From the NCBI GenBank assembly GCA_963682025.1, contig OY821517.1, positions 106,754,972-106,818,971 of the forward strand: 64,000 bases of DNA, in the 5' to 3' direction. Shown here piece by piece: positions 1 through 10,117 of this stretch (positions are counted from its first letter, which is position 1; each line of letters opens with the position of its first letter). A program made the translations under genes and the position numbers. The notes under the pieces are model-generated. The model worked only from the letters and a program-made list of their open reading frames with translations, was not told the DNA's origin and ran no database searches. The stretch comes from Cordilura impudica. Taxonomy: Eukaryota > Arthropoda > Insecta > Diptera > Scathophagidae.

Positions 1-332
1 CCAATGTCTACATATGGTCCCATGAGAACTACCTAGTCACTACCTAATCAATAGTACTAATGTCACTAGTGACTTGCATTGACACGTACATGTTAAATGT
101 CTATAGAAAATTACATTGTCTGGGGTATAGTTGGTCAGTAGTACTGGTGACAAAGTCAATAGTGAATCAGTACTGATTCACTATTGACATTTCCTGCAGG
201 GTTAATGCAAATTTAATATGCATTACCCTAACCAATTATTTGTTCAAATTTCTATTAAAATATTTTCGATTTGAAATAATTTTTTTTTAATAGAATTAGT
301 TGCAGTCGCCAATAACACAAGAGTAGAAAGTT
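1..332. other. Palindrome-rich non-coding start of window
   Basis: No coding signal is visible. The first 200 bases hold several short palindromes built from the same GTCACTAGTGAC and CAGTACTG-like words, including a perfect 12-bp palindrome at 62-73 and the 34-bp one listed separately. The rest is A+T-rich. This may be the edge of a repeat that starts outside the window. Confidence 0.4.
155..188. repeat. Perfect 34-bp palindrome
   Basis: The left half GTCAATAGTGAATCAGT is followed directly by its exact reverse complement, with no loop. No flanking duplication or coding region explains it. It could be the junction of two inverted element ends or a cruciform-forming site. The symmetry is read directly from the sequence; function is unknown. 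Confidence 0.9.
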
Positions 333-600
333 TTTGTTAATTAAGGAACTGAATGTTGTTTTAAAAGTTATTTGAGACGCTGAATCCGATATACCGTTAT
401 ATCCAAAGTTAAAGAACTTCCACCATATATGTTGGAAGAACTTGAAAATGATTCACCAAATTCAGTTAAAAAAAAGCAAAACTCGTCATCAATATTATCT
501 TTAAGCCGGTCTTACATTGGCTTTAAAATTGCCCAATAGTTTCAGAAATATCGCTGAAGTTTTGAAAAAAAGAACAATTTAAAAAAAAACTTTTTTTTGT
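333..600 (+). repeat. Diverged direct repeat, copy A
   Basis: Shares blocks of near-identical sequence in the same order with 3845-4150, for example TATACCGTTAT, GAAATATCG and the run ending in GAAAAAAAG. The two copies lie ~3.5 kb apart and enclose mini-me M1 and a piggyBac remnant. Copy B has an extra ~40-base segment. The family is unassigned and no ORF is conserved between the copies. Confidence 0.7.
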
Positions 601-890
601 TCTTTCAACAATGCATAAAAAATAAAACTGCGATAAAAGTCACGGTTTTGGTCTACAAACATTTGACTAAACATATTTTGAATGAAATGAGCTTTACCTC
701 ATTGTAATTGGTGCACAACTTTTGATTTTGTTTGCAATTTACTGAGAAAACTGAATTGATAAAAATCGCGATTTACATACAAAAATAAAATTTATTAATG
801 TGTGTGTGTTTGCTGCTGTTCTATTTATGTAATAAGTAAGTTAAAGTAATTGTTTTTAGGCCACTGATTTCTGATATTAACTAAGATTTT

Positions 891-1676
891 TATACCCTAT
901 ACCACTATGTGGTTTGGGTATAATGACTTTGTGCTGCTGTTTGTAACAACCAAAAATATTTGACCTAGACCCATCTTTAATTATACCGATCGAATCAGAA
1001 TCATTTTTTGAGTTGATTTAACAATGTCCGTCCGTCCGTCCGTCCGTCCGTCTGTGTGTCCATGTAAAGCTTGTAATCAAACTGCAGGTCGGAAATATGA
1101 ATATATTTTGATGAAATTTGGTATATAAGCTTTTATCGGCCATGGGATGAACGCTATTGAAATTGGTGAGAATCGGTCCATGTTCAGACCTAGCCCCCAT
1201 ACAAATTACCCCTATGAAATCGACATAAATTGCCATAAGATCCAAATTGTCATATAGATCTTACTCAAATTGGGTTTATATGCGTTCATTACATCCATTA
1301 ATGAGTAGTCCAAAAATGATGCCTTTGGCCCCATATAGGGCTGCTTCCCGATCTTCACTTAAATCTATTAAAAAACAAAAATATTGCACTGATTCTTCTC
1401 AGATTTGGTTTGTATATATTTTTGCAAAATACAAGAGACTTTTCCAAACATGATCAGGATCGGTCCATTTTTGGACCTAGTCCCCATATAGATATAGCAT
1501 CCGATATGAACTTTTTCATATCTGCAGCCAAAAAAATTAATAAAATTCCCACTCAAATTTGGTTTTTGCTTATTTTCTATGTCCAGTTAGTTGGGCCTAA
1601 GAGATAGGGTTTCTAAACGCATGGTATAGGGTATCGTATAGTCGGTCTAGACCGACTATAATTTTTTTACTTGTTT
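891..1676 (+). mobile_element. mini-me/DINE-like element, copy M1
   Basis: First copy of the dominant repeat family. It starts with TATACCCTATACCACTATG, which can fold against GGTTTGGGTATA. A (GTCC)6 tract follows at ~1025-1048, then a conserved core around CTGCAGGTCG and a late TGGTATAGGGTAT that is the inverse of the start. It ends with the palindromic core TAGTCGGTCTAGACCGACTA and CTTGTTT. There is no coding capacity; short ORFs here recur in every copy only because the DNA does. The GTCY microsatellite, subterminal inverted repeats and terminal hairpin fit the known mini-me / DINE-1 (Helentron-related) type. That class assignment is inference. Confidence 0.85.
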
Positions 1677-1716
1677 TTATTAACTAAGCTTTTCAATTTG
1701 TCAATAAAGGAGGATT

Positions 1717-3674
1717 TTAACCCATTTTGTGTTGCATTTTCGCAACACCAACTTTGGATGTGTATAAAAAGAATTTCAACTAACGTATTCGAATAATTTT
1801 TCTCTTTCAAGTTAGCTTAGGGTTTTGCCATTACTACACTAACTCAAAGAAAGATGCACCTGTCTTGATAAATCAAGTTCCTAAAGTAATAAATACGGTC
1901 CAAATAAATGCTTTCACAAAAATGTCCAAATATATAAAATAAAATTTTTTTGTATTTTTTTTCTCTAGAATTTTGATTGCGAAAATATTGAAAAAAAATT
2001 CTTAAAAACCTATTTTCGAAAAAAGAATAAGGTTTTTTTATGTTTTTCATATAATTTGAAAATAGCTGTTGCGAAAACGCAACTGTGGCTAATTGCATGC
2101 ATCACTTTTAAGTTTTTTTGAATAAGTATTTTACATTCTCTGGTTGGTTTGGGTTGGTTTTGTCATTTTTTGTTCTGGTTTGGTTTTGGATTGGTTCTAC
2201 AATTTTCATTCAAAAGTGGAAGAAATCAAAAAGCAATCGTGAAATCAAAACAAAATCGTGAAATCAAGAGTAAGTCTAAATAGCACAACTCCCTAATATT
2301 TTTTATATTTTAAAATAGTAAAATCCAGGTAGAGAATCAACCAGGAAGATATTTCTACAATATTCTGACAAGGAAGTTATGGATATGCTTTTTGATTATT
2401 GAAATAACTATGCTCATCAAAACATATCAGTACATATTGCATGTGAGCAGGTTATCATTCTTTGGATACTTTGGATATGCCGGTCGTAAAATAATCTCTG
2501 TCCCGCCAAATGTTTCAAAAAATTTAAAGTGCTTTTCGTATGATTTATAACAACGAAATGGACGCTTCTGATAGATTTGCTAAAGTTCGTCCACTGATTT
2601 ACACTTCGAATCGAAAATATCACCTGTTTGGGATATTTACAACCTATTTACCCATAGACGAGCAAGTGGTTCTGTATTTTGGCAGACACAACTGCAGATG
2701 TTCACTCGTGGAAAACCAATGGTTCGGTTTTATATATGGATGTCTTTGTTCCGACACTGGATATTTTATTGAAGCCAATACGATAAAAACGTTGAGTTAG
2801 GAGCCTCTGTTGCTTTAAAGTTGTTGGAATTAATTTATAGTCCGGCGAATCAGGCGTTGTTCTTCGAAAATTTTTGTACAACTTATTCTGTTTGTTGAGT
2901 GAACGGAACTTTCACACCTAAGAGGTGCCTTTCCATTGGCCGCCGCTCTCTCAAAAAGCGTTAATACGACAACTGCGATTCAAAAACATGAAGTTATTCG
3001 TTACTCGCTGGCAGAACAATTCAGAAGTTTTTACTAACCGTTATTCAAAAGATAAAAAATGATGTTGAGTTTTTGTCGATTTTCTATAGGTTCGGAGTTG
3101 ACAGTATTATTTATTTAGGTTTTTGTTCACCAGGAATAGCTTATCAATGACTATAACAAACATATGACAGGTGTAGATCTGCTCGATGATGCTTGCCGTT
3201 ATGGATGTATGCATTCGTAGCACTACAGTAAACTTGGAAAATCCTCTGTCTTATTGCTAAAGATGAAGGAACCGGAGCACTAGCTAGAAAATTGCTGCTC
3301 TTACAAGAAAAACCGGTGAAGAACAGCCTGTAGGGGACGTTTTAACGTGCTGATGTCCACGATCACGCTTTTTGGAAAACTCCGTGCAATAAATGGAAAA
3401 GATGGAGTGAATGACATTCACAAAGGGTTAACCAATGTAAAACATGTAATGTTGTATTGTACCCAAAGTGCTTTGATACACATATACTATTTAAATTTCC
3501 AAAAACAAACCAAAAATAAAGTTTATAATACCAAAAACAACATGTTCCTTAACTTATTCTAATAAAAAAAAAAAATAAAAAATTAATTTGAATATATATA
3601 ATAAAAAATGTAATTTGCACTTTCTTATCCAACGTTGCGTTTTCGCAGCAGTCCGCCACGGCTTAGTGATAGGG
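1717..3674 (+). mobile_element. Decayed piggyBac-type transposon
   Basis: A TTAA at 1717-1720 is followed directly by CCC, the usual start of a piggyBac terminal repeat. A short hairpin word GTTGC-N6-GCAAC lies just inside at 1731-1746, recurs at 2069-2084, and appears in altered form (GCAGC) at 3634-3649. This is like the terminal and subterminal repeats of the family. Between them lies a broken piggyBac transposase. The right end is uncertain: GGG at 3672-3674 is not followed by TTAA. The left boundary is fairly likely; the right boundary is a guess. Confidence 0.5.
2335..3520 (+). pseudogene. piggyBac transposase pseudogene
   Basis: Cut-and-paste transposase relic acting on TTAA sites. 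The clearest part is 2540-2800: DRFAKVRPLI, then DEQVVLYFGRHNC and CLCSDTGYF, matching the family order of RPL, IDE-MVPYFGRHSC and STGY around the first catalytic Asp. Further on, in other frames, come YNKHMTGVDLLDD near 3158 and a C-terminal cysteine-rich finger (CKTCNVVLYPKCF) near 3440, both typical of piggyBac. At least four frame changes and several stops break the reading frame, so it is non-functional. Upstream, 2340-2540 shows faint remains of the N-terminal half. Confidence 0.78.
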
Positions 3675-3844
3675 TCGCTAAGTGCTACCACACTAAAGTT
3701 TATATAGATATCTACACGATTTCAGGTAGTGGTACAAGATGGGTTAAAGAAAAATAAAAATGTTTAATACACAAATACTAGAATGTAATTACAACTCATC
3801 GAATAACTTTCTTTTTTAAGATTTTCATAAATAATACAAGGGAA

Positions 3845-4150
3845 CAAGTTGTTTGCTGATTAAGAATGGAATGTTGTTTTTAAGGTTATCTAAGATGCTG
3901 AATCCAAATATGCACCTGTTTTTCTTATATCAGCTCGAATTTTCGCAATATACCGTTATGTCCAAAATTAAGGCACTTCCACTACATATATTGGAATAAC
4001 TTGAAAACGGTTCACCATATTCAGTTAAAAAAAAAAATACATAACTCGCCAGCAATACTAACAATATCAAGCCATGCTTACATTGGTTTTAAATTTGCCC
4101 AGGAGTTTCAGAAATATCGATGAATTTGTGAAAAAAAGAAAAATTTTTTA
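3845..4150 (+). repeat. Diverged direct repeat, copy B
   Basis: Second copy of the repeat at 333-600, same orientation, with small indels throughout. It is followed by A+T-rich sequence to ~4700 in which I see no gene or named repeat. Confidence 0.7.
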
Positions 4151-4699
4151 AAAAAGCCAAAAATAAGATTAGTACCTGTAACTTAAATATGGAGATTCGA
4201 TATGAAATTAGCAACCTCAAATTAATAACAAAAATTGCAAAAAAATTTCGGTCAACACCAAAAAATTAAAATTTTGTTCCCTTGTGTAATTATGATTATT
4301 TGTGTAAAATAATTTAGTAATTTGTAAAAAGAAATTGATTGGTAAACGAAATTAATTTTTTTGATGTACATAACATTATTGTAAATCAATTGTATTGTTT
4401 TTTTTTTAAAGAAAAACAATAAAAATTCATATTAATTTAACAAATTTTTCGAGTTGTAACCGAATTCCTACCAACATTTTTTATGTGTGTATATATATTC
4501 CTTACCTCTCACATTATTTTTACTTTAAGTGGCACATTCAATTATTAGACGGATGACTTGTGAAGCGAATGTCACATTATAAAATGGCTTCAAGCAAATG
4601 CAAATTTTTACAAAATTGTTGTTTCACTTTATAAAGCCTAGAATCGAACACTCGATTAGTTTTGATGTTATGCACATCACTATATTCCTTTAATTGTTT

Positions 4700-4945
4700 T
4701 GATATTTATTTCAGCTACAATGACTTGATGCTGATGTTAGTAACTACCAGAACTATTCGACCGAGACCCATCTTGAAATTGGTAAAAATCGGTGCATGTG
4801 CAGCCCTAGTCCCCATACGAATGAGCCTTATGAGACCGCTTTAAATTGCCATAAGGCCCATTTTATCATACATCTTGGTCATATTTGTTTTTTTGTGTTT
4901 ATTTCTCCCATTAAGATGCTTCCCTATTTTTACTTAAATCTATCA
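4700..4945 (+). mobile_element. Degenerate mini-me fragment
   Basis: An old partial copy of the family: a diverged version of the opening (TGACTTGATGCTG..GTAACTACC), CCGAGACCCATCTTG, ATCGGTGCATG, AGCCCTAGTCCCCATACG and AATTGCCATAAGGCCC are in the right order, but the GTCC tract and the 3' half are missing. It is much more diverged than M1, M2 or M4. Confidence 0.6.
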
Positions 4946-5238
4946 AAAGTTTTTTTTTTTGTAATTAGTGGGTGAAAAATGAAACTTATTATTCAAAATG
5001 GGTTTCGAGTACGAGGTGTTTTTTAATATATATTAAAACTATTATCAGATAACTCGCCAGAATTGTTAACACTAGAGAATATAAAAGTAACTAGAGTTTT
5101 TTTTCCAAGAGTGTTATTAAGATTACTATCTTCCCTGCTAATGTATTATTAACAAGTGACCAAATGTTTCACCATATGATTACATAACATTTTTACCCTT
5201 CCAATATTTTTAACTCAATGTCGACCATGACATGAGAT

Positions 5239-5345
5239 TTTCTTGCTTTGGCAGAACATATACTAAAATTGGAACAATACAGAGAAGATTAGCATGGCCT
5301 CTACGCAAGGATGACACGCAAAATCGTAAAGCGTTCCACATTTTT
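5239..5345 (+). ncRNA. U6: U6 spliceosomal snRNA (gene or close pseudogene)
   Basis: Spliceosomal RNA of the catalytic core, transcribed by RNA polymerase III. Nearly the whole 107-nt insect U6 is readable: the 5' hairpin CTTGCTTTGGCAG, the central AACATATACTAAAATTGGAA, the ACAGAGA box in ATACAGAGAAGATTAGC with the AGC triad, the internal stem-loop, and the 3' end AAGCGTTCCACA followed by seven T residues (Pol III stop). A T-rich TATA-like stretch (ATATTTTTAA) lies ~25-35 bases upstream. About six positions differ from the usual fly sequence, including TACG for TGCG in the internal stem-loop, which creates a mismatch. It may be a divergent functional copy or a recent pseudogene. No poly-A tail is present, so it is not an obvious retrocopy. 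Confidence 0.88.
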
Positions 5346-6394
5346 TTCCGACAAACATTTGAACTGTTAACAATTTTGCTTATCTGCAAATAAAGATCAA
5401 TTATTACGGCTATGTGACATGAGTTTCACTTAATTGCAAGTTATATAGAACACTTCCAACGTAACTGAAACGATAAAAAAATTTTCGGCCTTCTTAATGA
5501 ACTTTTCTCATATTTTTGTGTGGGTACAAGTCAGCCCAGCAGATATAGATCAGTCTAGCGTGCTGTAAATATTGAAAAATATTGTAAACGACTGTATTAA
5601 AAGTTTATATTTGAAATAAATTTTGATAACTATTCCTTTCGAAGTATTACGATATTTGCTATCCTCTTGAACTAACCAACTATATAAATGTAAGTAACAC
5701 CCTAATGTACACATACATTAACAAACACCCTCTCATACTTTAGTTGGCGTAGTGCAAGCTTATGTCGTACAAAGGGTGTGAGAAAAATTGAATGCATTGA
5801 AGCATTTTTTGTGTAATATGCCAACTAGAAACGTGTAATGCAATCCGATAAGATGTTTTACACAAACACACTTACAAAGCCACTCACACATTTAAGCAAA
5901 CTTGGTATAGTGTCACAGTCGTAGTGGTTGATCATCACAAAGAAAAAGCCAAATAAAAGGTGAAATGCTGCTTTAAAAACTGAATTTCAAATTAACCCTT
6001 TCTTCTGTGCGTACTATACTGTTCGTTATAATTTATCTCTTAAGTAGTTTGTAAGTGCTTCTATGATAAGTGTTAGTGCATGTATATTTGGTCTATTTGT
6101 AAATTGTAAGTTCGCATACAAACATTTAAACATTAACTCTTACCAAATCATCATCACTATCAACATCTTGTTTGTGAATGAATGTGAAGGTTTTTGTTAG
6201 TAAAAGTAAGGTAAATTTTTGATTATACTCTAACAAACAAATATCAAACAGCCAGCGAAGAAGAAGCAGATGGAAAAAGAAATAGTGAAAAGTAGTTTTT
6301 GTTTTTAAGTTAAATGTGAATTGACTTCATTAAATATGCTTTGTGAACATTTACACAGATACACTTACCGACACCACCGCTGCACAGTACTGTA
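5346..6394. other. Non-coding stretch, no feature recognised
   Basis: A+T-rich sequence downstream of U6 with no ORF that looks coding, no match to the repeats found elsewhere in the window, and no clear tandem structure. The last ~40 bases run into the LOA-like retroelement. Confidence 0.4.
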
Positions 6395-8150
6395 TTTAGA
6401 ATCATATGGACGGGCAACTTGCTGAAGAGCAGGGTGATAAACTCGAAAATAGGTGAGGAGGAAGCGAGGAAGGTGGTGATGAGGGGAACACCACTAGGGG
6501 GAGTTACATCTCCTCACTTATAGAACCTGGTGATCAATAAAATCCTAAAATCTTTCGACAGAACGGGCACCAAGGTGGTTGCCTATGCTAATGATGTTGT
6601 ACTTCTGGTCAGAGGTATCAACGATCGGTGACCTCATGGAGTCGGCATTAGGTAAACTCGTGAAATGGGCAAGGGGAAACGGTCTGGGGATTAACCCTTC
6701 TAAACCGAGTTGGTTCTCTTTAGCAGAAGGACGAAGGTACCTGAGTTCAATCCTCCAAAACTGGACGAGAGGACTATGGTACTGTCAAAGGAGGCGAAGT
6801 ATTTGGGTGTTATTCTGGACTCTATACTCACTTGGTCGAGGAACGTAGAGGAAAGGACTAAGAAAACGTTATGTGCCTTCTACACCTGCAGGATGTTTGG
6901 TAGAAGATGGGGTCTCAAATCGCAGATCATCCACTGGATGTATTGTGCGATAATTAGACCTATTTTGACCTGTGGTAATCTGGTGTGGTAGGGAGCTATA
7001 AATGTAGGGGCCAGACCACCGGAGCCATTAGATCGACACCATAGGCGGGACTGGAGGTAATGTTGAACACCATGCCTATTGACATTTTCATCAAGAGAGC
7101 AACAGCGAAGGTGGCTCTCCATTTAAGGGAGTCTTATGTGCTGGTTCAAAGCTCTTGGGGACACGGCACAATACTGCAAACAGTGTGCGTTACACAGATT
7201 GATCGGGAAATCGATTATATGTCACCGGTGATGAACTTTGGGGGTAATTTTACGATTCAAATACCAACTAGGGAAGAGTGGGCCGCAAACTCTGTCATAG
7301 ACAGGCTGCGATCTCAGTGTATACCGACGGTTCGATGATGGAAGAGAGTACAGTTTCAGGGGTCTACTCCGAACAACTAGACATTCAGGTAACTCGGAGA
7401 ATCCCTGACAAATGTAGCGTTGTTAAGGCCGAGATTCACGCAATGCTCATAGCAGCGAAATTAGTTTTGAAACGGGATATGAATCCAACGACCATTAATA
7501 TTTTCGTAGACACTCTTGCTGTTCTCATAGCTCTGAAATCGAGGACAGTTAGATCGAAGTATGTGAGGGAATGTATCGGGTCCCTCGACCAGATCCGGCA
7601 ATACACTGTGAGGCTGATATAGGTTCCAGGACATAGTAGATCAAAGGAAACGAGCCAGTTGACGAGTGTGCGCGGAAAGTTCAGTTTCTTTGAGCAGGAC
7701 GGTAGACACTGATATTGGAATCCCTTTATCAGAGCTGCCTACTCTGATTCAAGAGGCAGCTGATCTTGAGTTAAGGACAAGGTGGACGCAGCTGACCACT
7801 TGCAGAATAAAATCAAGTCTTATGGCCCTTGCCTAATCCAAGCAGAACGAAATCACACCTTGGTTTTGGTAAAGGGACAATCGCCTACTTATAGGAGTAC
7901 TCATGGGACACTGTGTAATAGGGCGGATGGCTGAACGCATAGGTGTTCCCAGAGCTGATTATTATAGAAGCTGTATGGATGTGGACGTGGAGGAGTCATT
8001 GCAATATTTGCTGTGTTAATGTCCAGGACTGAAGGAGCGGCGCCTCAGATATCTAGGACAAAGATAGGCCTTCTACTCGGCGATCTTGCGGACTTCTTGA
8101 GGGAATCTGGTTGGTTCAGGAGAGACGCATAGCGGACGAAAGGGGTCTTT
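6395..8150 (+). pseudogene. RT-RNase H pseudogene of LOA/I-like element
   Basis: Fragments in changing frames give a consistent order. First comes RT motif 4-5 (RGTPLGGVTSP, then AYANDVVLLVRG at 6570-6620, where the catalytic YADD has become YAND). The thumb follows with NEEAKYLGVILDS-type sequence (KEAKYLGVILDS, 6789-6824) and an IIRPILTCG segment. RNase H comes last at 7300-7620, with VYTDGSMMEE (first catalytic Asp), VKAEIHAML (Glu) and FVDTLAVLIAL. A late segment near 7900-8000 reads like the cysteine-rich tail of such ORFs. It would have encoded the polymerase that copies the element RNA at the insertion site. Several frameshifts and the Asp-to-Asn change make it inactive. Confidence 0.75.
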
Positions 8151-8157
8151 TTCACTT

Positions 8158-8346
8158 GTTCTTTTCTTTTCTTTTCTTTTCTTTTCTTTTCTTTTCTTTT
8201 CTTTTCCTTTCTTTTCTTTTCTTTTCTTTTCTTTTCTTTTCTTTTCTTTTCTTTTCTTTTCTTTTCTTTTCTTTTCTTTTCTTTTCTTTTCTTTTCTTTT
8301 CTTTTCTTTTCTTTTCTTTTCTTATCTTTTCTTTTCTTTTCTTTTC
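8158..8346 (+). repeat. (CTTTT)n microsatellite
   Basis: About 38 units of a pyrimidine pentamer on the + strand with three single-base interruptions (near 8205, 8323 and 8346). It lies inside the LOA-like element between the coding region and the 3' end. Long Lys/Arg/Glu-rich or Phe/Ser-rich ORFs read through it are artefacts of the repeat. Pyrimidine mirror repeats of this length can form triplex DNA. Confidence 0.95.
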
Positions 8347-8487
8347 CATTTTCCATACCACTTACACTATATATCTGTACTTTATAATATCTCTTCCGAT
8401 CTCTACCTTCCGGAACTTTCTAAAAGGTATCACAATAGGCCATATGACCTCCGAGGGTACCCGCCTTCGGGAGGGCGACCTATCCAA

Positions 8488-8512
8488 CCTAACCTAACCT
8501 AACCTAGAAGCA
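8488..8512 (+). repeat. CCTAA-type 3' tail of the non-LTR element
   Basis: Four near-perfect CCTAA units (TCCAACC then TAACC repeated) close the LOA-like element, right after a hairpin-prone GC-rich segment (GGTACCCGCCTTCGGGAGG). The position and shortness suggest the simple-repeat 3' terminus that many LOA/I elements have in place of poly-A. Confidence 0.65.
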
Positions 8513-8881
8513 TAAAATTTTAGAAATTTATACTAATAACACTGTGCAAGTCCAAAAAAAAAAAAAGATCATGGACCGAATCAAGGATTTCAATACATTT
8601 CAGGTCCTAAGAATAGAAATATTTTAGTTTATCGAGCCATCACTATGGTTTCATAAAAGAATTTTATTAAAGTTATTCACTTGTTGCAAACAAGCCCACA
8701 TTAAAAACTTTGGGAACATACTAAACCTAAAATTGTGGTTTGGAGCCTTCTGGCCAAAACGTCGAAATATTTTTAATTTTATCAACTTTTTAAGTCCACA
8801 CAGAATTTTTTATCGGCCGAATTTTGGTAGTTGCATCTACTATAACATTGTTCTCTCTTGATTACTGAGTTATATAATCTA

Positions 8882-10117
8882 CTAGCTGGACCCGGCAAAC
8901 GTTGTTTTGCCCTCAATGAATTTTTATTTTAGTTAGAATCTGTATATACCTATATAAAATGTGTTACGAAGATCTCCAGATAATAAAATGAGAGCTTCAC
9001 CAAAAAATCTTTCATTGCCTTTCAAATCTTTTATCAAATCAAATCACAATGTTTGTGAGCCATGGTACATTCATCCCAAATAAAAATACTGCATTTTTGC
9101 AGAACTTTTGCCATACCGGAATGTTTTTTGATATTACAGACGGCATTCTCATTTTTTTGTACGTTTAACGGTGATTTGAGTGCTGAATGAGCTGTGCGGC
9201 CACCATGCAATAATGTAGCGGCTTTTTCCTTCTTTTTCGTTAGAATATTTATATATAAAAACGTTTGTGAGTTTATTTATTAAAATTTATATAAATTTGA
9301 CAACTCATTATTTTTCGAACGACAGCGCCATCTACCGGGTCCAATAAAAAAATGTTTCTAACATACATATATGTACATTCTTAGTTTCATTAAAATCACA
9401 CCATAAATAAGAATATTCGAAATAACTTTACCCAGCGCCACCTATCGGGTCCATTTATACATACAAAAATTTCTTATGACGAAACATACGTTCATTCTGA
9501 ATTGCAGTCAAATCGCGCTGAAAGTAAAAATTTTTGTTTTTAACTTGACCCCAACGCCAGCTAGAGGGTTAAAACTAAAAAAAAAAAACACAGAAGAGCT
9601 CGAACCGAACCTATGCTGGAAATCCTACCTCGACAGCTCTTATGGTTCCGGAGATCATTCGTTACAATCAAATGCATCAACGTTTTTATATATACGCCAC
9701 GCCCCTTTGCCCACTAACAATTTTATATAGCTAAGGTCTTATTATTTCGCAAAAATATCCTTTTGTGAAAATTTCATGACGATCCTTCCAGTAGTTTAGA
9801 AGATATTACGATTTTTTATTTTTCTAAAAAGGGGCGTGGTCCCGCCCACTTTTCTTCTTGTGTGTATTTCTATTCATGCTAATACCATATGTACCAAATA
9901 TGACTGCTGTAGGTAAAAAAATTCCCGTGATATGACTTTTTCAAATTTTGGGTTATATGGGCGTGGCACCGCCCCTTTGTCCAATCAAAAATTTATATAG
10001 CATATTATTCCTTCCAGAGTCACAGTAACACGCTCTGAAAATTTCAGGAAGATCGGTTCTTTGGTTTGGCCTCCTATAAAGCACAAACAAACACACATTC
10101 ATTTTTATATATATAGA
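8882..10117 (-). mobile_element. Helitron-like non-autonomous element H1
   Basis: Read on the minus strand, the 5' end is A|TCTATATATATAAAAATG at 10117 and the 3' end at 8882 is CTAG followed by a host T. This is exactly the A|TC...CTRR|T rule of Helitrons. Twelve bases before the 3' end is a hairpin with stem GGCAAA / TTTGCC, then GGGTCCAGCTAG. There is no target duplication, as expected for rolling-circle insertion. The inside has repeated segments with 'gggcgtgg' and 'aaaatttcaggaagatcgg' words and no coding sequence. It must have been moved by a Helitron helicase supplied elsewhere. Confidence 0.75.

Larger units (their letters stand above)
6395..8512 (+). mobile_element. 5'-truncated LOA/I-like non-LTR retrotransposon
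   Basis: The element enters in the middle of the RT domain and runs through RNase H, a downstream region, a long CTTTT microsatellite and a short 3' region that ends in four CCTAA units. 5' truncation is the normal result of target-primed reverse transcription. An RNase H after the RT fits the LOA or I groups rather than Jockey or CR1. I see no clear target-site duplication. The element is dead: frameshifts and stops occur throughout. Confidence 0.75.

Noticed and set aside
1025..1048. GTCC tandem tracts as CRISPR-like arrays
   Set aside because: Unit is 4 bases without spacers, and the genome is eukaryotic. No CRISPR, operon or bacterial signal is present anywhere.
1018..1607. Recurring ORFs of 62-75 codons in every mini-me copy
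   Set aside because: They appear on both strands, differ by frameshift between copies, include the GTCC tract, and resemble no protein; repeat DNA explains them.
8045..8497. Long Lys/Arg/Glu-rich and Phe/Ser-rich ORFs
   Set aside because: They are translations of the CTTTT/AAAAG microsatellite in several frames and have no other sequence content.
8488..8512. CCTAA units as a remnant telomere
   Set aside because: Only four units, located at the exact 3' end of a non-LTR element; an internal telomere relic is not needed to explain it.
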